Shown: piece after piece, positions 25,227 through 33,562 of the stretch
Position numbering within the stretch: the stretch's first letter is position 1
Layout: every line of letters starts with the position of its first letter
Source of the DNA: GWF2-43-63 sp035390965
Lineage (GTDB): Bacteria; Bacteroidota; Bacteroidia; Bacteroidales; DTU049
DNA: 33,874 bases
Direction: 5' to 3'
NCBI GenBank assembly: GCA_035390965.1
Contig: DAOPKE010000022.1
Span: 1-33,874, forward strand
The notes under the pieces: generated by a model
The model's input: the letters and a program-made list of their open reading frames with translations, nothing else
Told to the model about the DNA's origin: nothing
Database searches by the model: none
Position numbers and translations under genes: made by a program

Positions 25227-26513
25227 CTATTGGTTTTTGATAATCGATTTGATCGGATTCAAAAACCGTTCAATCAATCTCAGATCGTCTGTAATTATTT
25301 CCGCTGATCCTGACATCTCCTGGGAAAAATTCAGAATCTGGTTGTAATTGGTGCGCAAACCATCGGGAAATGCAACTTCAACAATGTAGTTTGATTCTGT
25401 TGTAACCAATGAAATGGATTTCACCATCCCTTTTACCATCCCATATTCCATGTGAGGAAAATTATCAAACTTTATGTTGATTTGCTGGCCTTGCTTCACT
25501 TTGCCGGCTCCCTGCATGGGTAATACAATGGTTCCGACAAGCTCACTTTTTTTCTCAGGAACCACCGTCATGACAACATCTCCCGAAACTACATTCTGAT
25601 TGACTTCTCTGGTATTTGTAAATGTAACTTTACCATCAATCGGAGATTGAATCAGATAAGTGTTTTTCCAGATATTGATTGAATTGGATAATGTTTTCTG
25701 AGATTGCTGAATGGATTGAATGTACTGCTTACTTTCATCGGCCTGCTGCAATTGCATCTCCACAACCTGCTGTTCAATCTGTGCCTTCTGAATTTGCGTA
25801 CTGGACAAATTTGTCCGTGATGACATATATGATTGCTTCCTCTGAATTAACGAAGCTCTTGACTTATCGAATTCTGCAGCACTCAGTACTTTCTGTGAAA
25901 ACAAAATGGAATCGCGCCGAAATTCATTCTGAGCAATCTGCAGATCTTCTCCCTGTAAGTTGCTTTGATCCGAAAGCCGCCTGTAATACTGATCTGTCAA
26001 TGATAGTTGCCTTTCAAGAGCAGTGATTTTTTTCGACAAGAGATTTACACTTTTATACAATAAATAATCGGACACAGACTTTTGAAACATTGTAAAATCA
26101 GATTGCAGATCACCCAGCAATAAAGCAGGTACTAAGGCAATATTCTCAAGTGCACTGTCATTATTCACATCAAATGTCAGCAATAAACTATCAAGCAAAA
26201 TCACATCATTGTACTCTGCATTGTTTTCAATGACGGCAAGAATGTCGCCTTTGTGAACCATTTGATTATTCGAAACAAATAAATGAGTGATTTTTCCACT
26301 GGTCTTTGCAATAAGCGATGCAGGTACCTGAGTAGTGCTGACTTTTATTGCAGCAGTTACTTTATCCGGGTATTTAATAAACCAGGAACCAGCTAGTAAA
26401 AGAATGATGACAATTCCGATGAGTGTAACGCCATTTCTGATTATTCCGGATGGCGGTTTGCTCAGAATATCATGTACTTCTTCGGTGTATATTTCGGGCA
26501 ACTTTTCTTCCAT
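25227..26513 (-). CDS. HlyD-family periplasmic adaptor of the peptide exporter
   Basis: A 428-aa membrane-fusion protein. A cytoplasmic N-terminus of about 24 residues is followed by one membrane helix (25-46), the first half of a lipoyl-like domain (about 60-98, LIAKTSGKITHLFVSNNQMVHKGD), a long Gln/Ser-rich coiled-coil hairpin (about 150-290), and the second lipoyl half (IQSPIDGKVTF) with a beta-barrel domain. It should link the inner-membrane C39 ABC exporter to an outer-membrane channel. The exporter gene lies 837 bp upstream on the same strand. In similar loci the two genes are usually adjacent; here S23-type cassette 2 lies between. No TolC-like gene is visible. Convergent with the UbiD gene. 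Confidence 0.92.
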   Translation of the reverse strand: MEEKLPEIYTEEVHDILSKPPSGIIRNGVTLIGIVIILLLAGSWFIKYPDKVTAAIKVSTTQVPASLIAKTSGKITHLFVSNNQMVHKGDILAVIENNAEYNDVILLDSLLLTFDVNNDSALENIALVPALLLGDLQSDFTMFQKSVSDYLLYKSVNLLSKKITALERQLSLTDQYYRRLSDQSNLQGEDLQIAQNEFRRDSILFSQKVLSAAEFDKSRASLIQRKQSYMSSRTNLSSTQIQKAQIEQQVVEMQLQQADESKQYIQSIQQSQKTLSNSINIWKNTYLIQSPIDGKVTFTNTREVNQNVVSGDVVMTVVPEKKSELVGTIVLPMQGAGKVKQGQQINIKFDNFPHMEYGMVKGMVKSISLVTTESNYIVEVAFPDGLRTNYNQILNFSQEMSGSAEIITDDLRLIERFLNPIKSIIKNQ

Positions 26514-26518
26514 ACTGT

Positions 26519-26589
26519 AAACGATTAAAAAGTTAAACGATTAAACTACTATACTATTAAATGATTAAACGAATAAACTATTAAACAAG
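26519..26589 (-). repeat. 8-bp tandem array E, left side of S23-type cassette 2
   Basis: Eight octamers plus a partial one, in register, reading on the minus strand as AATCGTTT, AATCATTT, AATAGTTT and similar. Same family as arrays C and D, in the opposite orientation to D. It begins 5 bases upstream of the HlyD-type ATG, so it occupies that gene's leader region. Confidence 0.85.
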
Positions 26590-26623
26590 AAATATATTGG
26601 GCTGATATTTTAGAATACATCGC

Positions 26624-27007
26624 TTAAAATTTAAGTCTTTCATTTGTGAATTTTATCAGCTGATGAATTTCAACTGGCAATGCTTCAAGAAACTTGCGTA
26701 TTTTGAATAGCTGATCCTCTGTAATCAATTTTCTGTCAAACGCTTTTTGTGCCCAGGCGCGGGCTTCGTAAAGTGATCCATAAGCATATCTGAAAAATAC
26801 AATTCTGGACCTTTTTCCATAACGTCCAAACCCCTCTGCAATATTGGCTGCCACACTATCAACACAACGGACAAACTGTTTTCCAATAGTGTCTTTGGCA
26901 AAATATTCCCATTCATTTACAATGTCCCAAACAAGAGTCCCCATCTCCATCGCCAGCCTGTACGAAGACAAGTCGTTCAAATCCAGATATTTTTTTTCTT
27001 CAGCCAT
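26624..27007 (-). CDS. four helix bundle protein (S23 / 23S rRNA intervening-sequence type), copy 2
   Basis: A 127-aa protein with the classic family core: LSSYRLAMEMGTLVWDIV in helix 1, then VDSVAANIAEGFGRYGKRSR at 49-68 and FFRYAYGSLYEARAWAQKA, ending with a helix containing LPVEIHQLIKFTNERL. It is closer to the canonical S23 consensus than copy 1, and the two are only distantly alike, so this is not a recent local duplication. The gene lies between octamer arrays E and D, which face each other in inverted orientation, and it interrupts the exporter/adaptor pair of the RiPP operon. It is probably a passenger and not a functional part of the peptide system, although it may be cotranscribed. 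Role unknown. Confidence 0.92.
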   Translation of the reverse strand: MAEEKKYLDLNDLSSYRLAMEMGTLVWDIVNEWEYFAKDTIGKQFVRCVDSVAANIAEGFGRYGKRSRIVFFRYAYGSLYEARAWAQKAFDRKLITEDQLFKIRKFLEALPVEIHQLIKFTNERLKF

Positions 27008-27098
27008 TTTCCATTTTTTTATAGATCAATCCCATCAAAAATAAACAATTTCCACATGTCATTTAGATAAAACAAAACTTTTCCCTTCTTCATTATTT

Positions 27099-27350
27099 CA
27101 TTTAGCCATTTGAGTCATTTAATCATTTAGTCATTTGAGTCATTTATTCATTTATTCATTTAGCCATTTATCTATTTAGTCATTAAACTATTTAATCATT
27201 TAACCCTTTGATTCATTTAGTTATTTAACAATTTAGCCATTTGAGTCATTTGAGTCATTTATTCATTTAGTCATTTATTCATTTAGCCATTTAGTCATTT
27301 AGTCATTTAGCCATTTGAGTTATTTAGCCATTTATTCATTTAGCCATTCA
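27099..27350 (+). repeat. 8-bp tandem array D, right side of S23-type cassette 2
   Basis: About 31 units of 8 bp (a few of 7-9) built on CATTTAG, CATTTGAG and CATTTAT: consensus A[AG][TC]CATTT. This is the longest array in the window and fills most of the 343-bp gap between the S23-type gene and the exporter gene. It ends directly against the exporter's TGA stop (27351-27353). The 91 bases before it (27008-27098) show no gene. Confidence 0.9.
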
Positions 27351-29537
27351 TCAGTTCCCCAGCTCCAATTGATTTTTCACCAGCTCATAATACGAACCAC
27401 GCTTCTCAGTAAGTTCTGCATGATTGCCTCTTTCAATAATTTTCCCTTTCTCAAGAACAACTATCTGATCCGCATTTTTCACTGTGCTTAAACGATGAGC
27501 AACCACCACCACGGTCTTTCCTTTAAAAAATTCATTCAGATTATCCATAATAACCCTCTCATTATTGGCATCCAACGAATTTGTGGCTTCATCCAGAAAA
27601 ATAAACTGCGGATCTTTATATACCGCACGTGCAATCAGCATCCGCTGCTTTTGTCCCTGACTGATGCCACTTCCCTCCTGACCTATTTTAGTGTTGTAAC
27701 CCAGCGGCAATCCTTCAATGAATTCACGGATATTGGCTACTTTAACGGCATGCAGCATTTTTCGCCGATCGATATCATCATCGCCCGGAGCAATATTCTC
27801 TGCAATGGTTTCGCTGAAAATATATCCATCCTGCATCACAACGCCGCATTGCGAGCGCCAGAACGAACCGTTCACATGCTCTATCGACAAATCACCAACT
27901 TTGATTTCACCTTGTTCAGGTTTATAAAATCCAAGCAACAGTTTTATCAGCGTTGTTTTACCACTGCCGCTTGTACCAACAATAGCAGTAATCTTCCCTT
28001 CCGGAATATCCAGATCAATATTTTCAAGCACTGACGGACTGTTCGGCCCTTCATAGCGAAAGGTGATATTATTTACATGCAGACTTTTATTCTCCGGTAA
28101 AATGGCAACACGATTCATCTCTTCGGGCTCTTCATCGGGCTTGTTGTGTATTTCGCCCAAACGCTCCAGACTGATACGCGCATCCTGCAACGACTGAATA
28201 AATCCAATCAGCTGATTGATCGGAGAGCTGATCTGGCCAATGATGTACGAAACGGCCATCATCATACCCAATGTCATTTGTCCGTTGACTACCGCACGGG
28301 CAGCCAGAAACGAAACAAATATGTTGGTGGCCTGCGCCAGAAACAATGAGCCCACCTGCTGATATTGTCCAAGGGCCAGACCTTTGATGGAAACCTTAAA
28401 CTGCGCTGCCTGCAGGCGTTCCCAACGCCAGCGTTTCTGCTTTTCGCAGTTGTTCAGTTTTATTTCCTGCATACCGGTGATGATCTGAAACAAAGTGCTC
28501 TGATTATCGGCTGCCAGTGCAAAACGCTTGAAATCGAGCTCTCGTCGTTTTTTCATAAACAACAGAATCCATGCAATATACATCGCATTGCCAAATAGAA
28601 AAATTCCAAGTATTTTCAAATCATACCACGCAAGCACAGCACTAAATATAACAAGATTTACCATGCTGAATAACGTTGAAAGCGAGGATCCGGTCAGGAA
28701 ATTCTGAATACGCGTATGATCGCCGATCCGCTGCATGATGTCCCCGATCAGCTTACTGTCGAAAAATCCGATGGGCAGTTTCATTAACTTGATTAAAAAA
28801 TCGGAAATCAACGAAATGTTTATTCTTGTACTGATGTGCAGCAATATCCAGTTCCGAAGAAAATCAACCGACATCTGCGTGGCAGCTAATACCAATTGCG
28901 AAATGAGAATTAAAGTAATGAACGCCAGATCCTGATTGCCAATACCAACATCAACCACACTCTGCGTCAGAAAAGGCAGAATGAGCTGCAACAGGCTCCC
29001 CAGCAACATTCCGAGAAAAAGCTGAACAATGTATTTTTTATGCGGTGTCAGATATTTGAATAAAAACGAAAACTTCTGCCGGTCGCTTTTTTCACCTTTA
29101 AATTCATAAAAATCCGGAGTGGTTTCAAGCAACAAGGCAATGCCTTTGTTCTCATCATCGCTCTTGGTGCTGATCCATCCTTTTTCAAATTCTTCCTTGG
29201 TGTATTTGATTAATCCTGATGCAGGATCAGCAACAAAAACAGCCTTGTCTGTAATGTCATACACCACCACAAAATGATTCTGCCTCCAATGCACAATCGC
29301 AGGCAATGGCGCTTCCTCCTTCAGTTGTTCAAACGAAACTTTTACGCCCAGCGTTTTAAACCCGATGGATTCTGCCGCATCACTGATGCCCAGCATACTC
29401 ACTCCATGCCGCGTAATGCTGCTTTTCTCGCGCAGATATGCCAGCGAATAGTTTCGCCCATAGTGTTTTGCCACCATGCGAAGACAAGTTGGTCCGCAAT
29501 CGCGGGAATCGGGTTGCAAATAAATGGGAACTCTCAT
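27351..29537 (-). CDS. peptidase-containing ABC transporter (C39 protease, leader-cleaving exporter)
   Basis: A 728-aa protein, start at the ATG at 29537 (MRVPIYLQPDSRDCGPTCL), where the family begins. The N-terminal C39 peptidase has its Cys14 (DCGPTC), His88 (QNHFVVV) and Asp104 (VADPASG). A six-helix transmembrane domain follows (about 165-460). The nucleotide-binding domain has Walker A GTSGSGKTT (521-529), the signature SGISQGQKQR (623-632), Walker B IFLDEAT (646-652) and the switch His681. Such proteins cut Gly-Gly leaders from peptide precursors and export the product using ATP. The 70-aa precursor at the head of this operon has a Gly-Gly at 22-23, so it is the likely substrate. The gene starts 19 bases after the preceding ORF. 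Confidence 0.95.
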   Translation of the reverse strand: MRVPIYLQPDSRDCGPTCLRMVAKHYGRNYSLAYLREKSSITRHGVSMLGISDAAESIGFKTLGVKVSFEQLKEEAPLPAIVHWRQNHFVVVYDITDKAVFVADPASGLIKYTKEEFEKGWISTKSDDENKGIALLLETTPDFYEFKGEKSDRQKFSFLFKYLTPHKKYIVQLFLGMLLGSLLQLILPFLTQSVVDVGIGNQDLAFITLILISQLVLAATQMSVDFLRNWILLHISTRINISLISDFLIKLMKLPIGFFDSKLIGDIMQRIGDHTRIQNFLTGSSLSTLFSMVNLVIFSAVLAWYDLKILGIFLFGNAMYIAWILLFMKKRRELDFKRFALAADNQSTLFQIITGMQEIKLNNCEKQKRWRWERLQAAQFKVSIKGLALGQYQQVGSLFLAQATNIFVSFLAARAVVNGQMTLGMMMAVSYIIGQISSPINQLIGFIQSLQDARISLERLGEIHNKPDEEPEEMNRVAILPENKSLHVNNITFRYEGPNSPSVLENIDLDIPEGKITAIVGTSGSGKTTLIKLLLGFYKPEQGEIKVGDLSIEHVNGSFWRSQCGVVMQDGYIFSETIAENIAPGDDDIDRRKMLHAVKVANIREFIEGLPLGYNTKIGQEGSGISQGQKQRMLIARAVYKDPQFIFLDEATNSLDANNERVIMDNLNEFFKGKTVVVVAHRLSTVKNADQIVVLEKGKIIERGNHAELTEKRGSYYELVKNQLELGN

Positions 29538-29556
29538 TTTTGTGAAAAAGCAAGTA

Positions 29557-30411
29557 TTAATTTTCAATAAACGAAAAAACAATAGATATTTTGTTTATTG
29601 GAGAATCGGGTTTTACCACAGATGGCTTTTGAGACCAATGAATGACATACATCACTCTATCATCGCTAAATCCATCCCATTCAATATATGACACAATTCC
29701 GTTGCACATTGCTGTAATCTGATCTGCATTAGCAAGGTCTGATTCATCAAACTGTGTATAGCAATGAAACACAACCTTTGCCTTTTCATTTTTCAATAAT
29801 TCATTCAGCACTTGGCTAAAAAACAGGAATGATCTTGTTTCAGGCTTGTATTCGCGTGAAAGAAACAGTCGGCCACGTGTATCAATCTCCCGATCCGGAA
29901 TGATCCAGTTGCATGTTGTATCCACCAATGGGTCTGTTATTTGAATATAAGCGATGCGAGAGCAATCAGTATATTTATAATTAAGTTTTACACGCGAATG
30001 ATGAGAAATACTATCCATTCGAATACAAAAACAATTCATAGGGTTGCTCACTTGCTTTCGTTCCAGATAGGACTGAACAAACAATGCACGCTTATAATAA
30101 CGATGAAACCATTGAGGTTCAGATACAGAAACTTTGTAAGCAGAATCCGGTACCAAGTTTGCAACGGCGAAAATATTTAATACTGCATGGTCAAGACTGA
30201 CAAGTTCAAGCGCAAGTGAATCAAGAATTGAACAGGTAAAAGACAAGTCTGATCGTTCAATTGCATCAAAAAAACACGTTGTATAAATCGTATCACTAAT
30301 ACTAATCTGCGATATTGACTGATGACGAAAGCATTTGCATTGATCAAAATTCTGCGCGGCAAGCGAGCTTGAACAAATTATGATGATGAAAAGTAACACT
30401 TTTGATTTCAT
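29557..30411 (-). CDS. secreted protein of unknown function in the RiPP operon
   Basis: I do not recognise this 284-aa protein. It has a signal peptide (MKSKVLLFIIIICSSSLAAQ) without a lipobox, then about 265 residues of mixed alpha/beta character with Cys pairs near the start (QCKCF) and scattered later (FCIRMDS, DCSRI, TTCNWII). The C-terminal half has VVFHCYTQFDESDLANAD and YIEWDGFSDDRVMYVIHW. It starts 9 bases after the DUF6624-like gene and ends 19 bases before the exporter, so it is part of the operon. Possible jobs are processing of the exported peptide, self-protection or surface anchoring; none is shown by a motif. Confidence 0.75.
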   Translation of the reverse strand: MKSKVLLFIIIICSSSLAAQNFDQCKCFRHQSISQISISDTIYTTCFFDAIERSDLSFTCSILDSLALELVSLDHAVLNIFAVANLVPDSAYKVSVSEPQWFHRYYKRALFVQSYLERKQVSNPMNCFCIRMDSISHHSRVKLNYKYTDCSRIAYIQITDPLVDTTCNWIIPDREIDTRGRLFLSREYKPETRSFLFFSQVLNELLKNEKAKVVFHCYTQFDESDLANADQITAMCNGIVSYIEWDGFSDDRVMYVIHWSQKPSVVKPDSPINKISIVFSFIEN

Positions 30412-30420
30412 ACTGATATG

Positions 30421-31338
30421 TTAATTCGAAATCATTTTTAGATATTCTTCTGCAGTTGTATCAAAGCCCATTTTCCGTCTTCGCTTATCAACAGACTTTG
30501 GCTTACGGACAGGTTGAAATATTAGAGCACCATAACTGTCACGCATTAACTGTGTAGCAAATATTTGCTTTTTGTTGCGATATACTTTATAACGATCAAT
30601 ATAATAAGCATAATCGAGCGATGTAATCTCGCCTCGTCTATATAGTTTCCTAATGTCCTTTTTTGTATTAACAAAATTAGCTTTACTAAAATGCTGAACA
30701 CAAAGCATATATTGGTTCATCCCCGTTTTACCAACTTTATTTTGCGTCGGGAGTCCTTTACTTTTAATAGTTTGCTGTAGCATAAAAAAATTCAAAGAAT
30801 CAAGTAATGACTGAGCATCAAGAAAAGTTTTCATTTTTTCCTGATCTGAAAAATAAAAACGGTATAAAGAACGATAGCGACTTGTATTCAAGTAGCAATC
30901 CGACAAAATACACATATAATCAAAATCTGCGTTGGAACATCTGTTTATGGCATCTGCTATAAACGGCTTTTGCAGATCAGTAAACACTTTTTCACCAAGC
31001 ATTGTGCGTATTTTTTCATCTCTAAAAATAAATAAAATATCTACTTCCGGGCTCACTGTTCCCGCAACTCGCAGAAAACCTACCGAATCGCCCAAAGATG
31101 CGTAACTATTTAATAAATAATAGTACAGAAACCCATCTATTGAAGAATTCTTCAACAACTCTTCGGCTTCGCTCACACACGTAGAATAATCAGCTTTGTA
31201 AAAAGCATCAATATATTCCGGAATAGAGTTGTCAATCACCATAATGGTATCATTAATTACAATCGTATCTGTTTGACAGAATAAAGTAATGCTTGTAAAA
31301 AAAAGAAAAATTGAGAAGACAAAAAGGTTCGCTTTCAT
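30421..31338 (-). CDS. secreted DUF6624-like protein in the RiPP operon
   Basis: A 305-aa protein. The start at 31338 makes an ATGA overlap with the SPASM maturase stop; a second ATG 6 bases upstream is also possible. A signal peptide (MKANLFVFSIFLFFTSITLFCQ) is followed by a helical region of TPR-like appearance (about 30-170). The C-terminal 100 residues match what I recall of DUF6624: GLPTQNKVGKTGMNQYMLCVQHF, then YRRGEITSLDYAYYIDRYKV, ATQLMRDSYGALIFQPV, VDKRRRKMGF and EEYL. DUF6624 has no assigned activity, but its conserved His, Asp/Arg, Gln and RR motif look like a binding or catalytic site. Being exported and coupled to the maturases, it may act on the peptide outside the cytoplasm. 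Confidence 0.75.
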   Translation of the reverse strand: MKANLFVFSIFLFFTSITLFCQTDTIVINDTIMVIDNSIPEYIDAFYKADYSTCVSEAEELLKNSSIDGFLYYYLLNSYASLGDSVGFLRVAGTVSPEVDILFIFRDEKIRTMLGEKVFTDLQKPFIADAINRCSNADFDYMCILSDCYLNTSRYRSLYRFYFSDQEKMKTFLDAQSLLDSLNFFMLQQTIKSKGLPTQNKVGKTGMNQYMLCVQHFSKANFVNTKKDIRKLYRRGEITSLDYAYYIDRYKVYRNKKQIFATQLMRDSYGALIFQPVRKPKSVDKRRRKMGFDTTAEEYLKMISN

Positions 31339-32330
31339 TTCCATTTGGTTGTTTTAGGGTTATATGAACAATTCAAGGGCTTTTCAAAAAAACCATCTTC
31401 AACAGTAACGGCTCTACAATCGTGACAAAAATAGCGAAACTCGCAACCACAGCACACGGAAATATCATCCTTCTTGATGTGCCACCAATCCTGAAACTTT
31501 TGTAAAGTAATTATATCAGCCAAGGAATCTTCAAATATTTTGCCATGCGATTGTGTAAATAATGGACAGTTTTTAATGTTTCCATCTTCATCTATCACCA
31601 CCTTTTTAAATAAACATGAATTAAATGATTTTGAAAGACAAAAATGTGAGTAATCTAAGTTTAATAGCGATGGATGGAAAACCCCACAATCGTTTTTGGT
31701 TAGCTTTCCTTTTATGAAATATTGGTTAGGGGGACCTGGTATATAATCACTTTTTTTACATCCGAAATAAAATATGGAAAAATCAACATGATAATGATTA
31801 TTATCACAAATAAGACTATAAACCCGACTTTGACTATCTATTGGCAAGAGCAATTCACAATGTAAAATATGAGATTCTATTATTTTTGATATACAACGTT
31901 CAAGATGCAATAAACTAGCATTTTCAGAATACATTCTAATGCTTATTACTCTACAATTCAATTCTGATAATTGATTAATTGCTTCAGAATATATAGATGA
32001 GTTTGTATTCTCGTGGATAATTATAATTGCATTTTCTATTAAGTTGGGAGAATCGTATAATTCTGACAACTTCAACATTTTACGACTGTTTATACCGCTT
32101 GTGACTATCGCAAAGCCGGTTTCCACATAATTATTAATAAGATCATTCAGTGTTTTTTTGCTATAACGTAATGCTACAGTATCAATGTCATGTTTTGCAA
32201 GATTATGCAGTATTTCCACCTCCACTCCGGATATGAATTTGATATTCTGCCGTTGTGAATCGTACAAAATATTCCTTGCTACGCCATTAATTATCTTAAC
32301 AAAAGGGAACAAAATAAAATAATTTTTCAT
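31335..32330 (-). CDS. gwsS: grasp-with-spasm system SPASM-domain peptide maturase
   Basis: A 331-aa protein; the ATG at 32330 is chosen because it overlaps the stop of the preceding small ORF (TGATG) and fits the family start. The C-terminal third is a SPASM domain with the full ligand pattern: C239-X10-G-X4-C255, then C293-X2-C296-X5-C302-X2-C305, and C321, enough for two iron-sulfur clusters. No CX3CX2C radical-SAM motif exists anywhere in the protein. The N-terminal 80 residues (strands, then helices ending LNDLINNYVETGFAIV) look like a PqqD-type RiPP recognition domain; this is inference. It belongs with the ATP-grasp enzyme encoded just upstream and is expected to bind or modify the precursor in the cytoplasm. 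Confidence 0.9.
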   Translation of the reverse strand: MKNYFILFPFVKIINGVARNILYDSQRQNIKFISGVEVEILHNLAKHDIDTVALRYSKKTLNDLINNYVETGFAIVTSGINSRKMLKLSELYDSPNLIENAIIIIHENTNSSIYSEAINQLSELNCRVISIRMYSENASLLHLERCISKIIESHILHCELLLPIDSQSRVYSLICDNNHYHVDFSIFYFGCKKSDYIPGPPNQYFIKGKLTKNDCGVFHPSLLNLDYSHFCLSKSFNSCLFKKVVIDEDGNIKNCPLFTQSHGKIFEDSLADIITLQKFQDWWHIKKDDISVCCGCEFRYFCHDCRAVTVEDGFFEKPLNCSYNPKTTKWK

Positions 32331-32503
32331 CACTTTGATTTTTTGAACAAAAAAGGTGTTATGGGACAAACGTGCTGTCTTCTAATAACAACCCTTTTAC
32401 ACTCAATTGCCCAGCCGTTTTCCATATTCAAAACTTTAGAAAAACCTGGGTTTGCTTTCATGCCTTTTTTTTCAACCATATACGAAAAAAGAAAGTTTTT
32501 CAT
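32330..32503 (-). CDS. small basic 57-aa ORF coupled to both maturase genes
   Basis: I do not recognise this protein. It begins with an ATG at 32503 that overlaps the ATP-grasp stop (ATGA) and ends in a TGA that overlaps the SPASM start (TGATG). It fills the gap between the two maturases exactly. A second in-frame ATG at 32479 would give 49 aa. The product is basic (12 Lys/Arg against 3 Glu), has two Cys (35 and 46), a central NMENGWAIECKRVVIRR and a C-terminal PITPFLFKK. It has no signal peptide or Gly-Gly motif, so it is not an obvious second precursor. Double overlap argues that it is translated. It could be a small maturase partner. Confidence 0.65.
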   Translation of the reverse strand: MKNFLFSYMVEKKGMKANPGFSKVLNMENGWAIECKRVVIRRQHVCPITPFLFKKSK

Positions 32504-33492
32504 GACATTACAAATTCTTGTGAGTTACTTAATTGCTGAATTTTAATTAGATATTCAGCTATTTTTTTTTCAATATTATAATTACAAGGGACACTTACCA
32601 TGTCAAATATGCCAACGGGGTTAACTTCCAGAAAAATTATTTCTTCATCCATGCTAACAATAAAATCAAGAGATCCTGTTTCCAAATTCATATCCTTCAT
32701 AAAACTCAAAATTTTTTTCTCAATATTTATAGGCATTTTGTATGGAGTATATGGCACCCACTCTTCATAAGTTCTGAAATCATTCTTCGTGCTAGGAGAA
32801 AACTGAGAATGAATCGCCATTGAAAAAATCATATCCCCAAATACAAACGCCCTTATCTCGAAATTCTTTTCTACACAATTTTGTATCAGTGAGTAATTAA
32901 ATTGTTCTGGAATATTCGCTAATGTATCGACATTTATCGGCTGTGTATAAAGTATGTGAAATTGGTCATTATGTTCATATGGTAAAAAGTCCTTTACAGG
33001 TTTTGTTATAACATTATAACACTCCATTTTTTCTTTGAGTTGCTTCTTGTTATAACAAATAGAAGTTGTTGGTATCTTAATCCCATTTTTACTAGCCACA
33101 ATCAAAGATTGAAGTTTATTTATTGGGTATTTTAACCTATTTCCAATTGAAGGCTTTAATGAGAACAAATAATGAATAAACGCATTGTAAGATTGAAATT
33201 CATCAATTTCCATTAGCTTTATACTTCGAATATTTTCATCCTTATTGTCATCAATTACCTTCTTTAAGAAAAAATCCGTCCTTCGCCACCAAACAGCAGA
33301 AATAAGATCATAATCAACTATTTCGCCTCGTACTTTATATACAAATTTAACACCACCATCGGATACATTTAATGACAAAATATCTAAAGTGTCTTCATCG
33401 AAAATCAAAGTATATTTCGTGTTTAAAAATTCAAGCCATTCGCACACGCGAAACACACTTTTATCATTTCGTTCTGTTAATATAAGTATCAT
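32500..33492 (-). CDS. gwsG: grasp-with-spasm system ATP-grasp peptide maturase
   Basis: A 330-aa ATP-grasp ligase of the group related to microviridin ligases. It starts MILILTERNDKSVFRVCEWL, and then shows AVWWRR (66-71), the ATP-binding Lys in VITKPV (Lys164), the IQNCVEKNFEIRAFVFGD segment (203-220), GSLDF (273-277) and the metal-binding LEVNPVGIFDM (Glu289, Asn291), followed by PCNYNIE. Microviridin-type relatives join side-chain carboxylates to Ser/Thr hydroxyls or Lys amines of a precursor using ATP. The core peptide encoded upstream is rich in Ser, Thr and Asp, which fits ester formation. The gene follows the precursor after 70 bases that contain a 15-bp hairpin, and its stop overlaps the next small ORF. 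Confidence 0.92.
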   Translation of the reverse strand: MILILTERNDKSVFRVCEWLEFLNTKYTLIFDEDTLDILSLNVSDGGVKFVYKVRGEIVDYDLISAVWWRRTDFFLKKVIDDNKDENIRSIKLMEIDEFQSYNAFIHYLFSLKPSIGNRLKYPINKLQSLIVASKNGIKIPTTSICYNKKQLKEKMECYNVITKPVKDFLPYEHNDQFHILYTQPINVDTLANIPEQFNYSLIQNCVEKNFEIRAFVFGDMIFSMAIHSQFSPSTKNDFRTYEEWVPYTPYKMPINIEKKILSFMKDMNLETGSLDFIVSMDEEIIFLEVNPVGIFDMVSVPCNYNIEKKIAEYLIKIQQLSNSQEFVMS

Positions 33493-33504
33493 AATAAGTA
33501 TTTT

Positions 33505-33543
33505 ATAACTGCATTTAGAAATCAGGTCTCTAAATGCAGTTAT
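33505..33543 (-). terminator. hairpin between precursor and maturase genes (attenuator or processing element)
   Basis: A 15-bp perfect inverted repeat (ATAACTGCATTTAGA / TCTAAATGCAGTTAT) with a 9-base loop. It begins 19 bases past the precursor stop and ends 12 bases before the ATP-grasp ATG. No T-run follows on the transcribed strand, so partial termination, RNA stabilisation of the precursor message, or occlusion of the next start are all possible. Any of these would give more precursor than enzyme. Confidence 0.65.
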
Positions 33544-33562
33544 TGATTAAACAAACGATATT

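Noticed and set aside
27099..27350. CRISPR array
   Set aside because: Units are 7-9 bp, contiguous and without spacers, and there are no cas genes. The same reasoning applies to the arrays at 7999-8145, 8703-8772, 13625-13744 and 26519-26589.
31335..32330. Full radical SAM enzyme
   Set aside because: No CX3CX2C motif occurs; only the SPASM Cys pattern is present.
32343..32546. Plus-strand 67-aa ORF across the gap between the two maturases
   Set aside because: It is antisense to the 57-aa minus-strand ORF, which has start/stop overlaps with both neighbours. The plus ORF has no neighbour or start signal to support it.
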